The position numbers were made by a program, and so were the translations under genes. From positions 1 to 5,840 of the forward strand of contig DAOOGN010000148.1 of assembly GCA_035415725.1 (NCBI GenBank): DNA of 5,840 nucleotides, given 5' to 3'. Under the pieces are notes generated by a model. That model was not told the origin of the DNA, did not search any database, and worked only from the letters and a program-made list of their open reading frames with translations. Below are positions 5,201 through 5,840 of the stretch, piece by piece (position 1 is the first letter of the stretch; each line of letters starts with the position of its first letter). This stretch comes from DSWT01 sp035415725 (GTDB taxonomy: Bacteria > Chloroflexota > Anaerolineae > B4-G1 > SLSP01).

Positions 5201-5840
5201 CAGCCCCACCACGGGGATGTACGCACCGGTGCAGGCGCTGCCGGGCATCACGGTGACGGCCTACGTCTCGGTGCCGCAATGGGGCGGCTGGATTCCCTGG
5301 CCGGCGCACCTCTACCAGAACCAGATCAACCCGCAGGTGACCGGTGACACGGGGTATTTCGCCTTCTTCACGCCACCGGGCTTCTACTATCTCCAGGCGG
5401 AAGGGGCGCATGGCTACCAATCGTGGCGCAGTCCGGTGGTGCAGGTGATCAACGAGATCGTCCACGTCAACATCCCGCTCACGCGCCTGACGGACGGTGA
5501 GGTAGAGCGGGTGGCGCTGCTGCCGGACGGCCCCAGTCCCTCCGCGCTGACCATCCCGGTGGACAGCACCGTGGAATGGATGGCAACGTTGGGCGAGAGC
5601 GCCACCGCCGCCGACCTGGCGCGTTGGACGGAGAATCCGCTCTTGCAACCGCGCACCGCAGGCGCACTGGATCCGCTCACGTACACGCTGGGCTTTGATG
5701 GCGGGATGCTGGCGCCGGGGCAGGTCTACCGACGGGAATTCACCGCACCGGGTCGCTACACCTACAGCGATGGAGCCGGCCACACAGCGACGATTGAGGT
5801 CGTCGCCGGACAGAAGGTCTACCTGCCGCTGGTGTTGCGC
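2175..5840 (+). CDS. Secreted multidomain right-handed beta-helix protein with cupredoxin-like C-terminus, 3' end missing
   Basis: The open frame runs uninterrupted from the ATG with a strong ribosome binding site to the window edge (1222 codons, no stop). Domain order by residue: signal peptide 1-36; parallel beta-helix about 43-595; choice-of-anchor-Q-like end with DIDNQPRPLGSAPDIGADE at 614-632; DUF11/CARDB-like sandwich about 640-776; Ig-like domain about 786-876; Cys-containing module of unknown type about 877-980; carboxypeptidase-regulatory-like domain about 990-1104; cupredoxin-like domain about 1109-1211; VYLPLVLR 1215-1222. The beta-helix shows the usual N..F..N.A...GGG rung pattern. 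I see no polysaccharide-lyase catalytic signature, so a structural, adhesive or glycan-binding surface role is inferred. The sampled GC is 60-70%, higher than the upstream gene, and most third positions are G or C. It is probably co-transcribed with the propeller gene. Because the tail matches the upstream protein's terminus, the stop is probably the next codon after the window. The architecture is confident, the function unknown. Confidence 0.92.
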   Translation, partial: MTKQRNGFMAVLGVAGGVALLLLLLTFLGEPAPAASQSELQVCTEGCAYTNVQSALDAANPGDVIQIAGGVYTGTVLRAGLWQMVYITQSVTLRGGYNADFSAWDPALYTTTLDAEGAGRVVYAKGAISVTLEGLRLVNGYHSASGAGVYAEGVTLHVLSSTIGHNRVDPNEDGNYGVGLYVGGGSLTMQNSVVQENEPNPGGDNSHNGGGLYAIDATVAISNSQFLSNTASFDNDVLWNVGSGGGIFLENCETRIAEVTFRGNVATPENGGGGGLWTRSGSLRLLDSTFEGNTNGGAALHTAGTLVSGNTFTHNTGNGLAINAWVQQVVNITVTHNLLQNNTGLGLSVGAPAYSMIVEDNDFIGNGKGGLALRAKSDTGAATAVIVRDNLFQDNTTSGNGGGASLTGAVDVLFNRFLNNHADGKGGGVYQDEYCSDPYSSYTCKDNASAVYDGNLFRGNSAAEGGGLYFIPKYSANLRISCRNLVFLDNTAATSGSAIYFYRYNPTAVPFEHLTVANNTGGDGAMIYHMMGKAYYTNTILYSGTIGIKRQNDIVTLDHVLRYDVLTPTLNVATWGLTDLSPITGTPAFAADGYHLTAASAAVDAGIATSVTHDIDNQPRPLGSAPDIGADESPYSLTGGVQVSKLASAPEWKVYYTGFNIPPSTYLQQEYLIPFGYYASSTAPQVTSYAIEDTFPASLELAAVANPPGLTYAQDGATLRWTSQAPLLPGAWGWVGLTGRSGTIAGGDSLSNSGQMTYTLANGNSATLPFSATTQVPARPVFPPLFITPDDGEICLNEGNRLRATGLAGAGMLVRLYENGDYKASGTANATGMFTITWTSVLTDSHPVVTLYATACEPGGEGACSAPSESVRLEYAQSHWCPQRSYWEGDAFGIHYTFYFRNDLGRYATDDFALPGVYGFWNTKVHLYSCCAYDDTNPFKVKADGVTYDDPASHEGRFWTFNIGSAHDVTIETQCFGPGGAEGDPKLSTGEVLIDPDGFVFDVDAGGSYSPTTGMYAPVQALPGITVTAYVSVPQWGGWIPWPAHLYQNQINPQVTGDTGYFAFFTPPGFYYLQAEGAHGYQSWRSPVVQVINEIVHVNIPLTRLTDGEVERVALLPDGPSPSALTIPVDSTVEWMATLGESATAADLARWTENPLLQPRTAGALDPLTYTLGFDGGMLAPGQVYRREFTAPGRYTYSDGAGHTATIEVVAGQKVYLPLVLR
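2301..3960 (+). repeat. Right-handed parallel beta-helix region (protein-level rungs)
   Basis: Entry is marked by Cys43-x3-Cys47 followed by an SALDAANPGDVIQIAGGVYTG-like cap, typical of the start of secreted pectate-lyase-like helices (DUF1565/choice-of-anchor-Q style). The rungs then repeat a pattern of short strands with Asn ladders and GGG turns, for example NSQFLSN (from 2841), a GGGGG turn at 2985-2999, STFEGN, NTFTHN, NLFQDN, NRFLNN and NLFRGN. A loop at residues 435-444 is bracketed by two Cys (codons 3477 and 3504) that could form a disulfide. The rung boundaries are approximate. Confidence 0.85.
4014..4070 (+). other. Choice-of-anchor-Q-like signature closing the beta-helix
   Basis: The segment just before reads like the usual AxDAG motif (AAVDAGIA). 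The signature itself is D-I-D-N-Q-P-R-P followed by APDIGADE. This arrangement is the hallmark of the domain named choice-of-anchor Q, which ends many secreted beta-helix proteins and is normally followed by varied anchoring modules, as here. The assignment is from memory of the family pattern. Confidence 0.75.
4092..4502 (+). other. DUF11/CARDB-like beta-sandwich domain
   Basis: Residues about 640-776 include a YAIEDTFPASLELAAV stretch, then LRWTS and a glycine-rich turn leading into a strand with TYTLANG. This matches the look of DUF11-type repeats, which describe unresolved 'dtlP.gltyv' strands in large surface proteins and serve as stalk spacers. The match is by eye and a CARDB-type fold is possible. 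Confidence 0.5.
4530..4802 (+). other. Bacterial Ig-like domain
   Basis: Residues about 786-876 read FITPDDGEICLNEG, then a strand with GxGxxVRLYENG, then SGTANATGMFTITWTS and a closing strand SVRLEY. The pattern 'G.ag..V.ly.nG......t.a..G.ft' is that of Ig-like repeats found in bacterial adhesins and extracellular enzymes. Cys795 and the paired Cys in ACEPGGEGACS may stabilise it. It is probably a stalk or spacer domain. Confidence 0.65.
4803..5120 (+). other. Unnamed Cys-containing module
   Basis: Residues about 877-980 contain Cys881 (HWCPQRSYWEG), an adjacent pair Cys930-Cys931 (YSCCAYDD) and Cys975 (ETQC), together with many aromatics and strand-like segments. It sits between the Ig-like and carboxypeptidase-regulatory-like domains. 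I cannot tie it to a named family. Four Cys in an exported protein suggest two disulfides. It may be a beta-sandwich specific to this protein type. Confidence 0.45.
5142..5486 (+). other. Carboxypeptidase-regulatory-like (transthyretin-fold) domain
   Basis: Residues about 990-1104 begin GEVLIDPDGFVFDV and include PGITVTAYVSVP, a G-x-FAFFTPPGFYYLQAEG segment and a final strand IVHVNIPLT. The order 'G.V.d..G..v.gv.V.a......t...G.f.f..pPG.Y.l...a.GY' is characteristic of the carboxypeptidase regulatory-like fold used as a stalk domain. Its long insertion with WGGWIPWPAHLYQNQ is unusual. Confidence 0.65.
5499..5807 (+). other. Cupredoxin-like domain without copper ligands
   Basis: Residues about 1109-1211 carry LTIPVDSTVEWMA, then FDGGMLAPGQVYRREFTAPGRYTYSDGAGH and the closing strand TATIEVV. 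These match the plastocyanin-like pattern 'v.vG.tV.W.......f.sg.l.pG..f...F..pG.Y.Y.C..H..M.G.v.V'. The usual Cys ligand is Ser1198, no His follows VEW, and no Met ligand is present; only His1203 remains. The fold is therefore probably kept for structure or display rather than electron transfer. Confidence 0.6.
5817..5840 (+). other. C-terminal VYLPLVLR tail of the beta-helix protein
   Basis: Residues 1215-1222 read VYLPLVLR and end exactly at the last base of the window. They follow the cupredoxin-like domain after a three-to-four-residue linker (AGQK). Seven of eight residues match the tail of the upstream protein, although every codon differs. A stop codon directly after the window is predicted from that match. 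Confidence 0.6.

Noticed and set aside
4578..5783. Long minus-strand open frame (about 400 codons)
   Set aside because: It lies opposite the well-supported beta-helix gene, in GC-rich sequence where antisense stops are rare. Its translation is Arg/Gly/Val-rich with no domain pattern or start signal I can support.
5817..5840. LPxTG-type or PEP-CTERM sorting signal
   Set aside because: LPLV is not LPxTG, and no hydrophobic helix plus basic tail follows in the complete upstream protein with the same ending.

Overview
The window holds two large genes on the + strand, arranged head to tail and 59 bases apart. Both encode secreted, repeat-rich surface or extracellular proteins, and both are cut by the window edges. 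I see no enzyme, regulator, RNA gene, mobile element or CRISPR array. The minus-strand open frames lie entirely opposite these genes and look like shadows.

The source is most likely a member of Chloroflexota (Anaerolineae-like), isolated or from a metagenome. This is inferred from protein style rather than a marker gene. The clues are a C-terminal VYLPLV(V/L)R ending on both proteins, an Asp-box propeller with a repeated SPxFAxD motif, and a beta-helix / choice-of-anchor-Q / Ig-like / carboxypeptidase-regulatory-like / cupredoxin-like chain, all of which I associate with secreted proteins of that phylum.

Positions 1-2115 encode the first protein. Its start codon lies upstream, because the reading frame is open from base 1 and already inside a signal peptide. 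The mature part consists of 14 Asp-box units spaced 42-64 residues apart, consistent with one very large beta-propeller or two smaller ones in tandem. It ends directly in the VYLPLVVR tail.

Positions 2116-2174 are a short AT-rich spacer with a strong ribosome binding site (AGGAGG) and no convincing terminator, so the two genes are probably co-transcribed.

Positions 2175-5840 encode the second protein, with 1222 codons visible and no stop inside the window. In order it has a signal peptide, a glycine- and asparagine-rich right-handed beta-helix, a choice-of-anchor-Q-like segment, a DUF11/CARDB-like domain, an Ig-like domain, a cysteine-containing module I cannot name, a carboxypeptidase-regulatory-like domain, a cupredoxin-like domain without a copper site, and a terminal VYLPLVLR. 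That tail sits on the last bases of the window, so the stop codon is probably immediately beyond.

Nothing suggests a metabolic pathway. The two proteins look like cell-envelope or extracellular binding/adhesion proteins that may share one export or anchoring route marked by the common tail. That tail, written with different codons in all eight positions of the two genes, is the most interesting signal here.
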